A stretch of 15,133 nt of DNA. Source: CAYOUV01 sp964407265. GTDB lineage: Bacteria; Chloroflexota; Anaerolineae; Anaerolineales; Villigracilaceae. This document shows positions 1-7,303 of this stretch, in pieces. The notes below the pieces were generated by a model, which did not search any database, had not been told where the DNA came from, and saw nothing but the letters and a program-made list of their open reading frames with translations. The stretch covers positions 1 to 15,133 of the forward strand of contig CAYOUV010000071.1 of the NCBI GenBank assembly GCA_964407265.1, given 5' to 3'. Made by a program: the position numbers and the translations under genes. How positions within the stretch are numbered: position 1 is the stretch's first letter; each line of letters begins with the position of its first letter.

Positions 1-1136
1 GTTACCGCGGTGGAGGCCGGCCCACCCAGCGACTGGACCATCGCGTAGCGTGCGTCGGGGATCTGGTTCGCCCCAGCCTGACCGCGCAGTTGCAGCGTTG
101 CTTCGACCGCCTGGTACACGCCCGTAGCGCCGCCCGGGTTTCCGCGGGCCTTCAACCCGCCCAGCGTGGCGCAGGGGAGGCGTCCGTTCATGGCAATCTC
201 TCCCTCCGCGGCTAACTTCCAGCCCTGCCCCCGGATTGCCAATCCGGCCGACTCGAGTTCGATGGCAGCGTAGATGCTGAAGGCATCGAAATATTCGAAT
301 AAATCAATCTGGTCGAGCGTGATTCCGGCTTGTTTGATGGCTTTGCCTGTAGACAGGTGCACGGCTTCGAAATACAGTGGATCGGAGCGGTCATGCAAAG
401 CCAACGTATCCGAGGCCAGCGCGGACCCGGCAATCCGCACCAGGGGGTGATGGAAGTCGTGTGGCAGGAGCTCGGCCCGGGTGAGTACGAGCGCGGCGGC
501 GCCGTCTGCATTGGGAGCCATGTCGAACATATTCAGCGGCTCGCTGATCATCCCGGCCTTGGCGTAGGTCTCGGGTTTAATGGCTTTTTGGAACATGGCA
601 TACTGGTTGCCAACCCCGTTCGCGTGGGCAGTGATCGGAAAACCAGCCAGCCCATCGGAGGGGACGTTGTACTCGTGCATGTAGCGGCGCATCAACAACG
701 CGGCCTGGGAGGTGGGGGTCATGCCCTGGATAGCTTCGAAGTCCGAATCCGATGAAGTGGCCAGGGCCGAGTCGATCTCCGCGCCGACCACGTCGTTGAA
801 TTTTTCCACACCAACCACCAGGACTGCATCCACCAGCCCACTGGCCACGGCCAGGTAACCCTGCCGCAGTGCTGCGCCGCCCGAAGCTCCTGCCGCTTCG
901 ACCGCAACGGCCTCGATGCCTGTCAACCCGGTAAAGTCGGCCAGCAGCGCGCCCAGATGGGCTTGTTTGGATAGAATGGGGGACAGCATGTTGCCGACGA
1001 ATAGTGCCTGGGGGCGCAGGCCACCTGCATCCTGTATGGCGGCTTCCGTGGCGTAGAGCGCCAGTTCGCGCAGGGAGATTTCCCAGTGTTCACCTACAGC
1101 GGTTTGTCCAATACCCGCGATGACAACCTCAGTCAT
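1..1136 (-). CDS. Thiolase-fold protein of the archaeal acetoacetyl-CoA thiolase / SCP2-like family, 3' end cut by window edge; catalytic residues missing
   Basis: The frame starts with ATG at 1136 and stays open for 378 codons to the left edge, so the last residues are missing. A GAGGTG ribosome site lies just upstream. The order of blocks matches archaeal-type acetoacetyl-CoA thiolases: an N-terminal VVIAGIGQTAVGEHWE, EAAGASGGAAL (81-90), ASDTLALHDR (241-250), FEYFDAFSI (280-288), GGLKARGNPGGATG (326-339). In active relatives these blocks read EAACASG, HDAF or HDCF, and GHPxGATG. Here the nucleophile position is Gly83, the HDAF histidine is Phe283 and the GHP histidine is Asn333. Family membership is clear. 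That it cannot perform Claisen condensation is an inference from these substitutions. Being the third gene after HMG-CoA reductase and synthase suggests a role in the synthase complex. In archaea thiolase, HMG-CoA synthase and a DUF35 protein form one complex, and a DUF35 gene may lie just beyond the edge. Confidence 0.85.
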   Translation of the reverse strand, partial: MTEVVIAGIGQTAVGEHWEISLRELALYATEAAIQDAGGLRPQALFVGNMLSPILSKQAHLGALLADFTGLTGIEAVAVEAAGASGGAALRQGYLAVASGLVDAVLVVGVEKFNDVVGAEIDSALATSSDSDFEAIQGMTPTSQAALLMRRYMHEYNVPSDGLAGFPITAHANGVGNQYAMFQKAIKPETYAKAGMISEPLNMFDMAPNADGAAALVLTRAELLPHDFHHPLVRIAGSALASDTLALHDRSDPLYFEAVHLSTGKAIKQAGITLDQIDLFEYFDAFSIYAAIELESAGLAIRGQGWKLAAEGEIAMNGRLPCATLGGLKARGNPGGATGVYQAVEATLQLRGQAGANQIPDARYAMVQSLGGPASTAV

Positions 1137-1246
1137 AAATGCACCTCAAAAAAGTCATTGCGAGAATTTCTCGTGTCGACGCAGCTCCCATATTTATTGG
1201 AGGTGAAAACGCCGCCAGATGAAAACCCGCAACGACATATCAAATC

Positions 1247-2329
1247 TTATTTCAGCGTTAGTTTGCCGCGCATGCGCACATAAGTGGCGTAATCGATCTC
1301 AGTCCGACGGGCAATGTAGTCCTGGGTCTTGAGCGCGCGGTCGCGGCGCTCTTTGAGCGCCTCGGTCACGAGGATATCGAAGGCATCCGAACCGGCGCCG
1401 GAGCCGAAGGAGACCATCAGGATGCGGTCGCCGGGTTCGGCGATATCCAGCGTAGCGGTCAGTCCGATCATGGCTGCCCCGGCGTAGGTATTCCCGATGA
1501 CCGGCACCAGCAGACCCGGCGCGATCTGTTCTGGGGTGAAGCCCAATTGTGCCGCCACGCGCTGCGGGAACTTGGTATTCGGCTGGTGGAAAACCGCGTA
1601 CCTGTAATCCTTGGCGGTAGTGCCCGTGGCTTCCATCAAGGCGTTGGCAGCCTCACTGATGTGCTTGAAGTAGGCCGGCTCGCCGGTGAAGCGCATGCCG
1701 TGCTCGGGATACTTGGCCTCAGCGCGCCGCCAGAAATCCGGCGTGTCGGTGACATAAGAGTATGAGGCATGGATGACGGCCAGCGATTCGTCCGCCGGAC
1801 CCAGGATGTAAGCCGCGCCGCCCGCCCCGGCAGTGTATTCCAGCGCGTCACCTGGACGCCCCTGGGCGGTATCCATGCCGATCGCCAGGGCGTAATGGGC
1901 CATGCCGGAACCCACGAAGCCCATTGCGGCGACGACCGCCTCGGTCCCGGCTTTACAGGCGAATTCCCAATCAGCGGCCTGTGTGTTCGGGACTGCGCCG
2001 ATGGCTTCGGCTACGATGGTCGAAGTCGGCTTGACAGCGTATGGATGCGACTCGGAGCCGACCCACACGGCGCGGATCTCGCTCGGATCGATCTGGGCGC
2101 GGGCCATGGCGTTGCGCGCCGCCTCGATCGACATGGTGATCACGTCCTCGTCCATGCCGGGGACGGCTTTCTCCTTGATCGGGACGCCGCCCTGTCCGCC
2201 GGTCCAGATGCGGGCAACTTCCTTGGCGGGCAGGCGGTAGCACGGTACATAAGCCCCGTAACCGACAAAACCCACCGGAAGGGCGGGTTTGAGCAGGGTG
2301 GGGGATGTTTTGGGTTCGGGTGTAGTCAT
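1247..2329 (-). CDS. Hydroxymethylglutaryl-CoA synthase, archaeal type
   Basis: This gene encodes 360 residues, close to the roughly 350 usual for archaeal-type HMG-CoA synthase. The enzyme condenses acetyl-CoA with acetoacetyl-CoA to HMG-CoA in the cytoplasm, the committed carbon-joining step of the mevalonate pathway. Active-site positions are visible: Glu93 in GSESHPYAVKP, the acylated Cys125 in WEFACKAGTEA, His248 in VFHQPNTKFP and Asn280 in GNTYAGA. The first 18 or so residues are Pro/Thr-rich and extend beyond the family core, which begins at VGFVGYGAYVP. The ATG at 2329 is preceded by GGAG eleven bases upstream. A three-codon ORF (ATG at 2337) closer to that site ends in a TGA overlapping the start, so reinitiation is possible. 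The gene lies 75 bases after HMG-CoA reductase and 110 before the thiolase-like gene, all on one strand, consistent with an operon. It could be called a KAS III-like protein, but the neighbours and motifs favour HMG-CoA synthase. Confidence 0.92.
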   Translation of the reverse strand: MTTPEPKTSPTLLKPALPVGFVGYGAYVPCYRLPAKEVARIWTGGQGGVPIKEKAVPGMDEDVITMSIEAARNAMARAQIDPSEIRAVWVGSESHPYAVKPTSTIVAEAIGAVPNTQAADWEFACKAGTEAVVAAMGFVGSGMAHYALAIGMDTAQGRPGDALEYTAGAGGAAYILGPADESLAVIHASYSYVTDTPDFWRRAEAKYPEHGMRFTGEPAYFKHISEAANALMEATGTTAKDYRYAVFHQPNTKFPQRVAAQLGFTPEQIAPGLLVPVIGNTYAGAAMIGLTATLDIAEPGDRILMVSFGSGAGSDAFDILVTEALKERRDRALKTQDYIARRTEIDYATYVRMRGKLTLK

Positions 2330-2367
2330 ACGCTCATGTTCTCCAGAATCAAATTGAAATAATGACG

Positions 2368-2393
2368 AAAAATATAACCTGGCATTCCCAGGT
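2368..2393 (-). terminator. Possible weak terminator or attenuator between HMG-CoA reductase and synthase genes
   Basis: Read on the minus strand, ACCTGG and CCAGGT form a perfect 6-bp stem with a 5-base GAATG loop (2377-2393), followed by TTATATTTTT. The stem is short and the T run is interrupted, so full termination is doubtful. It lies in the 75-base gap between two genes that should be co-expressed, so partial termination or mRNA processing is more plausible. Confidence 0.4.
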
Positions 2394-2404
2394 GCTTTAT
2401 AAAA

Positions 2405-3685
2405 TTATTTTTTCCATTCTTTCAAGATCTCTTCGGCGCGGTCGATGCGGACGGTCTTTTCAGCGACCAGCTGCGCGGCAAGTTTTTCAATCATATCACC
2501 ACTTGCCCCGGCGGCAGTGGCTACCTGACGGGCGTGCAGGCTCATGTGGCCGCGCTGGATACCCTCAGTCGCCAGGGCGCGCAGGGCGGCCAGGTTTTGC
2601 GCCAGCCCGACTGAAACAATGATCTCGGCCAGTTCGGCTGCGGTGGTGAGGCCCATTAGTTTGAGCGCGGCGCGCGCAGTCGGATGCACTTTGGTGGCGC
2701 CGCCGACGATGCCAACCGCCATGGGCATTTCCAATGTCCCGACCAGGTTGCCGTCTGCATCTTTGGCCCAGGTGCTCAGGCTGGTGTAATGCCCCGAACG
2801 AGCGGCGTAGGCGTGCGCCCCGGCCTCGATTGCACGCCAGTCGTTACCGCTGGCGATCACTACCGCATCCACGCCGTTCATGATGCCCTTGTTGTGTGTG
2901 GCGGCCCGGTAAGGATCGACAGCGGCGAAAGCCCAGGCCTCGATAATGCCATCCCGCACCTGCTCACCACTGTATTCGTCAAAAGCCAGCTCTTTTACGG
3001 GAATTGTGCAACGCACGCGCGCCAGACGCCGGTCTGCCAGGTTTGACAGGATGCGCAGGTGTACACGTCCGCCGGTGATCGCTTCCACGCGCGGAGCCAA
3101 CCGTTCACACGCAGTGTTAACAGCGTTGGCGCCCATGGCATCCCGCACGTCGTAGATCAGGTGGATGACCAGGAACGGACCGATAGGTGAGTCCTCGACC
3201 GTACGCACTTCCAGGTCGCGCGCGCCGCCACCGAGTTTTTTGAGCACCGGATCGATCTTATCAGCCTCAGCCAGCAGGGTTGCTTTGTTTTCGTAAAGTT
3301 TTAGGCGGGCGCTGTTGATATCATCCAGATCCAGAACCTGCATCTGGCCGATCATCAGCGGCTGGCTGGTCGTGGCCTGGAAGCCGCCTCCGGCGCGCGC
3401 CAGCTTGGCCATGAAGGAGGCACCCGCCACAACCGACGGTTCTTCGATCGCCATCGGGACGAGGATTTCTTTCTCGTTGATGGTGAAGTTCAAGGCGACC
3501 CCAAGCGGCAAATTGTGGGTGCCGATCACGTTTTCGATCATGTGATCGGCCTGATCGGGAGTCAGACCGCCACGCTGATCGAAGGCGCTCAGGTCATCTG
3601 GGCTGAGTCCGGTTGAATCGGCCACATCCTTGTGACGTTTATCGAGTGAAAGGTTGTAGAATCCGGGCAATCGAGAGGTTTTCAT
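2405..3685 (-). CDS. mvaA: Hydroxymethylglutaryl-CoA reductase, class II (degradative-type fold)
   Basis: HMG-CoA reductase interconverts HMG-CoA and mevalonate using NAD(P)H. From the ATG at 3685 the protein has 426 residues and lines up almost without gaps with the 428-residue Pseudomonas mevalonii class II enzyme as I remember it. ENVIGTHNLPLGVA is at 51-64, EEPSVVAGAS (catalytic Glu82) at 81-90, the dinucleotide-site DAMGAN at 182-187, HNKGIMNG (catalytic Lys266) at 264-271, GND (Asp282) at 280-282, and GHMSLHAR (His380) at 379-386. All four catalytic residues are therefore present. An in-frame ATG at 3697 would add four residues. I prefer 3685 because the protein then starts MKTSRLPGF like its relatives; neither start has a strong ribosome site. 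In P. mevalonii this class degrades mevalonate, but here the HMG-CoA synthase next door points to biosynthesis. It is first in the minus-strand block and divergent from the histidine kinase. Confidence 0.95.
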   Translation of the reverse strand: MKTSRLPGFYNLSLDKRHKDVADSTGLSPDDLSAFDQRGGLTPDQADHMIENVIGTHNLPLGVALNFTINEKEILVPMAIEEPSVVAGASFMAKLARAGGGFQATTSQPLMIGQMQVLDLDDINSARLKLYENKATLLAEADKIDPVLKKLGGGARDLEVRTVEDSPIGPFLVIHLIYDVRDAMGANAVNTACERLAPRVEAITGGRVHLRILSNLADRRLARVRCTIPVKELAFDEYSGEQVRDGIIEAWAFAAVDPYRAATHNKGIMNGVDAVVIASGNDWRAIEAGAHAYAARSGHYTSLSTWAKDADGNLVGTLEMPMAVGIVGGATKVHPTARAALKLMGLTTAAELAEIIVSVGLAQNLAALRALATEGIQRGHMSLHARQVATAAGASGDMIEKLAAQLVAEKTVRIDRAEEILKEWKK

Positions 3686-3761
3686 AGTCCATTCCATTCA
3701 TAATTTGGTCAAGTGTAAATCGCGCTGTCTGGCAAAATCTATCAATCTTAGCAAAATTGGA

Positions 3762-3767
3762 TATAAT
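3762..3767 (+). promoter_or_regulatory. Candidate -10 box for the histidine kinase gene
   Basis: A perfect TATAAT lies 24 bases before the kinase ATG in the 106-base divergent gap. No good -35 hexamer is visible 16-18 bases upstream. The ribosome site AGAGGTGA at 3777-3784 follows, with 7 bases to the ATG at 3792. Transcription from this box would give a short leader. Confidence 0.4.
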
Positions 3768-3791
3768 AGTCCTAATAGAGGTGATTTTTTG

Positions 3792-5468
3792 ATGCTCCTG
3801 ACGCGTGAACAATTGCAAGAACGACTGATTGCCTTGCACCGTGCGAGCCTGGAGTTGGTTAAAGATATCTCGCTGGAGACCCTGCTGGAGCGGATCGTAT
3901 CTGTTGCTCGCGAACAAGCCGATGCCAGCTATGCTGCCTTGGGAGTTTTGGATGATGAGGGGAAACTCAAGCAATTTATTACTGTAGGCATCACAGAAGA
4001 AGAGATCAAACGTATCGAGCATCCGCCAGTAGGCCTTGGTCTGATTGGAGAACTGATGAATGCAGAAGAACCGCTGCGTCTTCCGCTCATCGAAGATCAT
4101 CCGCACAGCGTGGGTTTCCCTGCCAACCATCCTGCCATGACCTCGTTCCTGGGCGTCCCAATCCGCGCCAGCGATCGGCAGTTGGGCCAGATTTATTTAA
4201 CCAACAAAATTGATCTTCCTGAATTCACTGCGGATGACGAAAAGATTATTCAAATGCTGGCTACTTATGCAGCGGCAGCGATCCAGAACGCGCACATGTA
4301 TGAACACCTGCGGGAACGTGATGTTGCCCTGACACGTCGAAATGAAGATTTGGGATTGCTCAACAATGTTGCCTCGGCCCTGACTGCCTCTCTGGAACTG
4401 GATGAAATCCTGAATCAGACCCTGGCTTCGATCATGAATTATATGAAAGTCGAAGCCGGCGAAATTTTTTTGCTTGAAGAAGATAAACTGACTCTGCGAC
4501 TGGTATTGCATCGCGGGCAGGCTGCTGAGGCTTTTTGGACTCGTAGTCGCTTCAAGGTTGGAGAGGGCATTGTTGGGATTGTGGCGGAGACGGGCGAACC
4601 GATTGTAACGTCTGATCTGGCGGGCGATATGCGCTATTTGCGGGAAGCAGTGGTTGAAGCTGGCTTTCATCAAATGATCTGTCTTCCGCTTAAGTCTGGT
4701 GAGAACATGCTGGGGGTAATGAGTGTTGCCACGCGCGCTCGAACGCCTCTGGACGAGCGTGGGATTCAAATGCTTGCCGCAGTCAGCAACTGGGCTTCAC
4801 TGGCCATTGAAAATGCCCGCTTGCACAACGACGCCCGGCGTTTGGCTGTTCTGGATGAGCGCGACCGTATCGGGATGGACTTGCACGACGGAATTATCCA
4901 ATCGATTTACGGCGTGGGCCTGACACTTGAAAACATTTTGCACCTGATCAATGAAGATCCATCAGTTGCAAAGGAACGCATCAATCAAGCAATCAGTGAT
5001 CTGAACCAGACTATCCGTGATCTGCGCTCCTATATTCTGGACCTGCAACCGCGTCAGATGCATAGTGACAACCTAATGGATGGGCTCAAACGCCTGGTCA
5101 TTGAATATCGTGCCAACACACTCTCTGATGCGGCCCTTTCCGGACCTTCGGAGGAAATCTCGAATTTACCTCCGAGTCATGTCCTGGCTTTATTCCATAT
5201 TTGCCAGGAATCCCTGGCGAACATTGCCAAGCATGCCCAGGCTAAACACGTCTCGGTTGTAGTGCGGACAACCCCAGAACGTGTACTGATGGAAATTCGT
5301 GATGACGGGAAAGGTTTTGACCTGGAGAAAATGGCAGTTACCCTGGGTCATGGATTGGCCAATATGCAGACTCGTGCTCGCAACGTTGGAGGCGAAGTGG
5401 ATTTCGCCTCGACGATTGGCGACGGAACGACAATGCTGGCCTGGGTTCCGCGCAGTAATCCACATTAA
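3792..5468 (+). CDS. Cytosolic GAF-GAF sensor histidine kinase, NarL/LiaS (HisKA_3) type
   Basis: The gene encodes 558 residues from the ATG at 3792, chosen because AGAGGTGA sits 7 bases upstream. An in-frame ATG at 3705 would add 29 residues with no family similarity. Two GAF domains cover roughly residues 20-180 and 190-345. The HisKA_3 dimerisation and phospho-acceptor region begins at ERDRIGMDLHDGIIQS, with His365 as the probable phosphorylated residue. The HATPase_c domain has its N box in CQESLANIAKHAQ (Asn477), its G1 box at DDGKGFD (from 504) and its G2 box at GHGLANM. There is no membrane span, so it senses an internal ligand or redox/gas signal through GAF, or receives input from a partner protein. 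Kinases of this class usually phosphorylate a NarL-family REC-HTH regulator, but none is encoded beside it, so its target is unknown. A terminator follows directly. Confidence 0.93.
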   Translation: MLLTREQLQERLIALHRASLELVKDISLETLLERIVSVAREQADASYAALGVLDDEGKLKQFITVGITEEEIKRIEHPPVGLGLIGELMNAEEPLRLPLIEDHPHSVGFPANHPAMTSFLGVPIRASDRQLGQIYLTNKIDLPEFTADDEKIIQMLATYAAAAIQNAHMYEHLRERDVALTRRNEDLGLLNNVASALTASLELDEILNQTLASIMNYMKVEAGEIFLLEEDKLTLRLVLHRGQAAEAFWTRSRFKVGEGIVGIVAETGEPIVTSDLAGDMRYLREAVVEAGFHQMICLPLKSGENMLGVMSVATRARTPLDERGIQMLAAVSNWASLAIENARLHNDARRLAVLDERDRIGMDLHDGIIQSIYGVGLTLENILHLINEDPSVAKERINQAISDLNQTIRDLRSYILDLQPRQMHSDNLMDGLKRLVIEYRANTLSDAALSGPSEEISNLPPSHVLALFHICQESLANIAKHAQAKHVSVVVRTTPERVLMEIRDDGKGFDLEKMAVTLGHGLANMQTRARNVGGEVDFASTIGDGTTMLAWVPRSNPH

Positions 5469-5524
5469 CTGACGGTAGTCTTCCGAATCCATTAAACGAG
5501 TCACAGAATCTCGTGTTTCACAGA

Positions 5525-5559
5525 GGGGCGAAAATTGATTTTCGTCCCCGCGATTTTTT
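5525..5559 (+). terminator. Intrinsic terminator of the histidine kinase gene
   Basis: GGGGCGAAAAT pairs with ATTTTCGTCCCC, with one bulged T and a tiny loop (5525-5549). GCGA and a run of six T (5554-5559) follow. It lies 57 bases after the kinase stop codon. Confidence 0.78.
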
Positions 5560-5774
5560 AAGGCACATTTGCGTTTCTATCCGATTTTTGGCTTATCAAC
5601 CCTATATATGGGGGATGAAAAAAGCTGGATAGCCTTTTTGGCTGAAACGCTTGTTCTAATCGAAGGGTTACTCCCTGGAGTTTGCGGAATGTGTTTTTAA
5701 CATTGGATGACCTTAAAAAAGAGGATGTTTTTAAGATAACGTAGGTTTGACGTGTAGCAAGTCGCCATATTTTC

Positions 5775-5783
5775 TGCTAGAAT
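5775..5783 (+). promoter_or_regulatory. Candidate extended -10 promoter for dnaA
   Basis: TGCTAGAAT fits the TGnTATAAT extended -10 pattern with one mismatch. A TTGACG at 5747-5752 is 25 bases upstream, too far to serve as its -35. If used, the start point would be near 5790, giving a leader of about 160 bases that contains the 9-bp inverted repeat. Confidence 0.3.
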
Positions 5784-5800
5784 TTGAATCGGTTGGTGGC

Positions 5801-5827
5801 AGGACATGTCGATCGTGCACATGTCCT
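5801..5827. repeat. Perfect 9-bp inverted repeat in the dnaA leader
   Basis: AGGACATGT at 5801-5809 is matched by ACATGTCCT at 5819-5827, with a 9-base spacer that itself contains CGATCG. It lies just downstream of the candidate dnaA promoter. The symmetry suits an operator for a dimeric regulator or an RNA hairpin. There is no T run after it apart from CCTTTCCC, so it is not a standard terminator. Confidence 0.7.
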
Positions 5828-5951
5828 TTCCCAAAAGAAGTAAGACAATCGAACGAGGTGTGAACTGCCCCGTTAGCCTTGCAAGGGGCATTGTTTCAAC
5901 TTATCTCATCATCGGCAGAGCAGAGAAATATCATTGTAGAGGAGAATGCTC

Positions 5952-7301
5952 ATGGACGCTGAACGAGCCTGGCAAACTGTACTTGGTCAATTGCAAATGG
6001 AAATGCCCAAGGCGTCTTTTGACACTTGGGTTCGTGATACCAAGCTTATTGTGTATGAAAACGGCGTTTTGACCATTGGAGTGCGCAATGCATATGCGCG
6101 CGATTGGCTTGAGAGTCGATTAGCCAGTACAGTTAGCCGTTTGCTCGTCGGCATTCTGAACGCATCAGTGGATGTGAAATTTGTGGTTTCCCAGAACGGA
6201 AGCAGCGAGGGGGTGGAGGTGGAAACGCATCCGGCTGAGGCTGAGCCCGAAGCGTCTGTAGTCCATCGAGCGCAGAATCCAAGCTTGAATCCGCGTTATA
6301 CCTTTGATACGTTTGTGGTAGGTGCAGGTAATCGTCTGGTACATGCTGCGGCACAGGCTGTGGCTGAGAAACCGGCGCGGGCTTACAATCCGCTTTTTGT
6401 GTATGGGGGTGTTGGGCTTGGAAAAACACATCTGCTGCACGCGATTGGCAATTCCTGTGCAGCACGTGGTCTGAGTGTCCTATATGTGTCATCTGAAGAA
6501 TTTACCAATGACCTGATCAACGCCATCCGCGCGCACACCACCCAGATCTTTCGCGATAAGTACCGCTCGATTGACGTGCTCTTGATCGATGATATTCAAT
6601 TCATTGCCGGCAAGGAATCGACCCAGGAAGAATTCTTCCATACTTTCAACACCCTGCATGGACAGGACAAGCAGATTATTGTTTCGTCTGACCGCCCGCC
6701 CAAGTCGCTGGTGACGTTGGAAGAACGCTTGCGCTCACGTTTTGAGTGGGGTCTGACAGCTGATATCCAACCACCTGATCTGGAGACACGCCAGGCAATT
6801 TTGCGCTACAAGGCTGAACGCTTCGGACGCTCCGTGCCGGATGAGATTTTGGAATTGATTGCACGCCGGGTGCAATCGAATATCCGTGAACTGGAAGGCG
6901 CCTTGAATCGCATTGTGGCGTTTGCTGAATTAAGCGGATCAGCAATCACGCCGCAGCTGGCTGAGGTGGCTCTGGCCGATCTCCTGCCTCAAGCGAGCGA
7001 TATCGAACCCCAAAAAGTAGTGGATTTGGTGGCACACGCTTTTAACCTGAGCACTGATCGATTGCTCAGCCGCGACCGCTCCCGCGCCGTTGCGCTACCA
7101 AGGCAGATTGCCATGTATCTGCTCCGGGAAGAAGCCAATGTTTCACTACCCCAAATCGGGGAAGCCTTGGGAGGCCGCGACCATACCACGGTGATGTATG
7201 CCATCGATAAAGTCACTGACTTACTTGAACGGGATGACCGTCTGCGCCGGCAGGTCGTGCAACTTCGCCAACAACTATATGGGCGGGTAGCGGTAGCCTG
7301 A
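5952..7301 (+). CDS. dnaA: Chromosomal replication initiator protein DnaA
   Basis: DnaA binds DnaA boxes at the origin, forms an ATP-dependent filament and melts the DNA to load the helicase. The protein has 449 residues from the ATG at 5952, which has AGAGGAG seven bases upstream. The ATG at 5946 is in frame but only one base from that site. Domain I (about 1-80) starts with ERAWQTVLGQLQ. A short variable linker follows to about residue 115. The AAA+ domain has the Walker A GGVGLGKTH, the Walker B LLIDDIQF with the following sensor region, and the arginine-finger block LEERLRSRFEWGL. Domain IV ends with the helix-turn-helix signature GGRDHTTVMYAID. All core motifs are intact and the length is normal. 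dnaN does not follow; the gene is monocistronic, closed by a strong terminator 16 bases downstream. Confidence 0.98.
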   Translation: MDAERAWQTVLGQLQMEMPKASFDTWVRDTKLIVYENGVLTIGVRNAYARDWLESRLASTVSRLLVGILNASVDVKFVVSQNGSSEGVEVETHPAEAEPEASVVHRAQNPSLNPRYTFDTFVVGAGNRLVHAAAQAVAEKPARAYNPLFVYGGVGLGKTHLLHAIGNSCAARGLSVLYVSSEEFTNDLINAIRAHTTQIFRDKYRSIDVLLIDDIQFIAGKESTQEEFFHTFNTLHGQDKQIIVSSDRPPKSLVTLEERLRSRFEWGLTADIQPPDLETRQAILRYKAERFGRSVPDEILELIARRVQSNIRELEGALNRIVAFAELSGSAITPQLAEVALADLLPQASDIEPQKVVDLVAHAFNLSTDRLLSRDRSRAVALPRQIAMYLLREEANVSLPQIGEALGGRDHTTVMYAIDKVTDLLERDDRLRRQVVQLRQQLYGRVAVA

Positions 7302-7303
7302 AA

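Larger units (their letters stand above)
5469..5951. other. Non-coding gap between the kinase gene and dnaA
   Basis: About 480 bases hold no convincing gene. The contents, in order, are the kinase terminator (5525-5559), an AT-rich stretch with A and T runs (5560-5745), a candidate extended -10 (5775-5783), a perfect 9-bp inverted repeat (5801-5827), a GC hairpin (TGCCCC/GGGGCA, about 5867-5890) and the dnaA ribosome site AGAGGAG (5938-5944). The nearest DnaA-box-like sequence is TTATCAACC near 5593, with two mismatches to TTATCCACA. No cluster of boxes is seen, so I do not call an origin here. Confidence 0.6.

Noticed and set aside
330..755. Plus-strand open frame of 141 codons
   Set aside because: It lies wholly opposite the thiolase-like gene, has no ribosome site and resembles no family; it is an antisense shadow in GC-rich coding DNA.
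1769..2362. Plus-strand open frame of 197 codons
   Set aside because: It is antisense to the HMG-CoA synthase gene, whose motifs are unmistakable on the other strand.
3639..4130. Minus-strand open frame of 163 codons over the divergent region
   Set aside because: It overlaps both the reductase start and the kinase GAF1 domain in other frames, with no family resemblance.
4197..4769. Minus-strand open frame of 190 codons
   Set aside because: It is antisense to the kinase GAF domains and lacks a start signal.
5697..6072. Small open frames on both strands in the dnaA leader
   Set aside because: No convincing ribosome sites or family similarity; one runs into dnaA in another frame.
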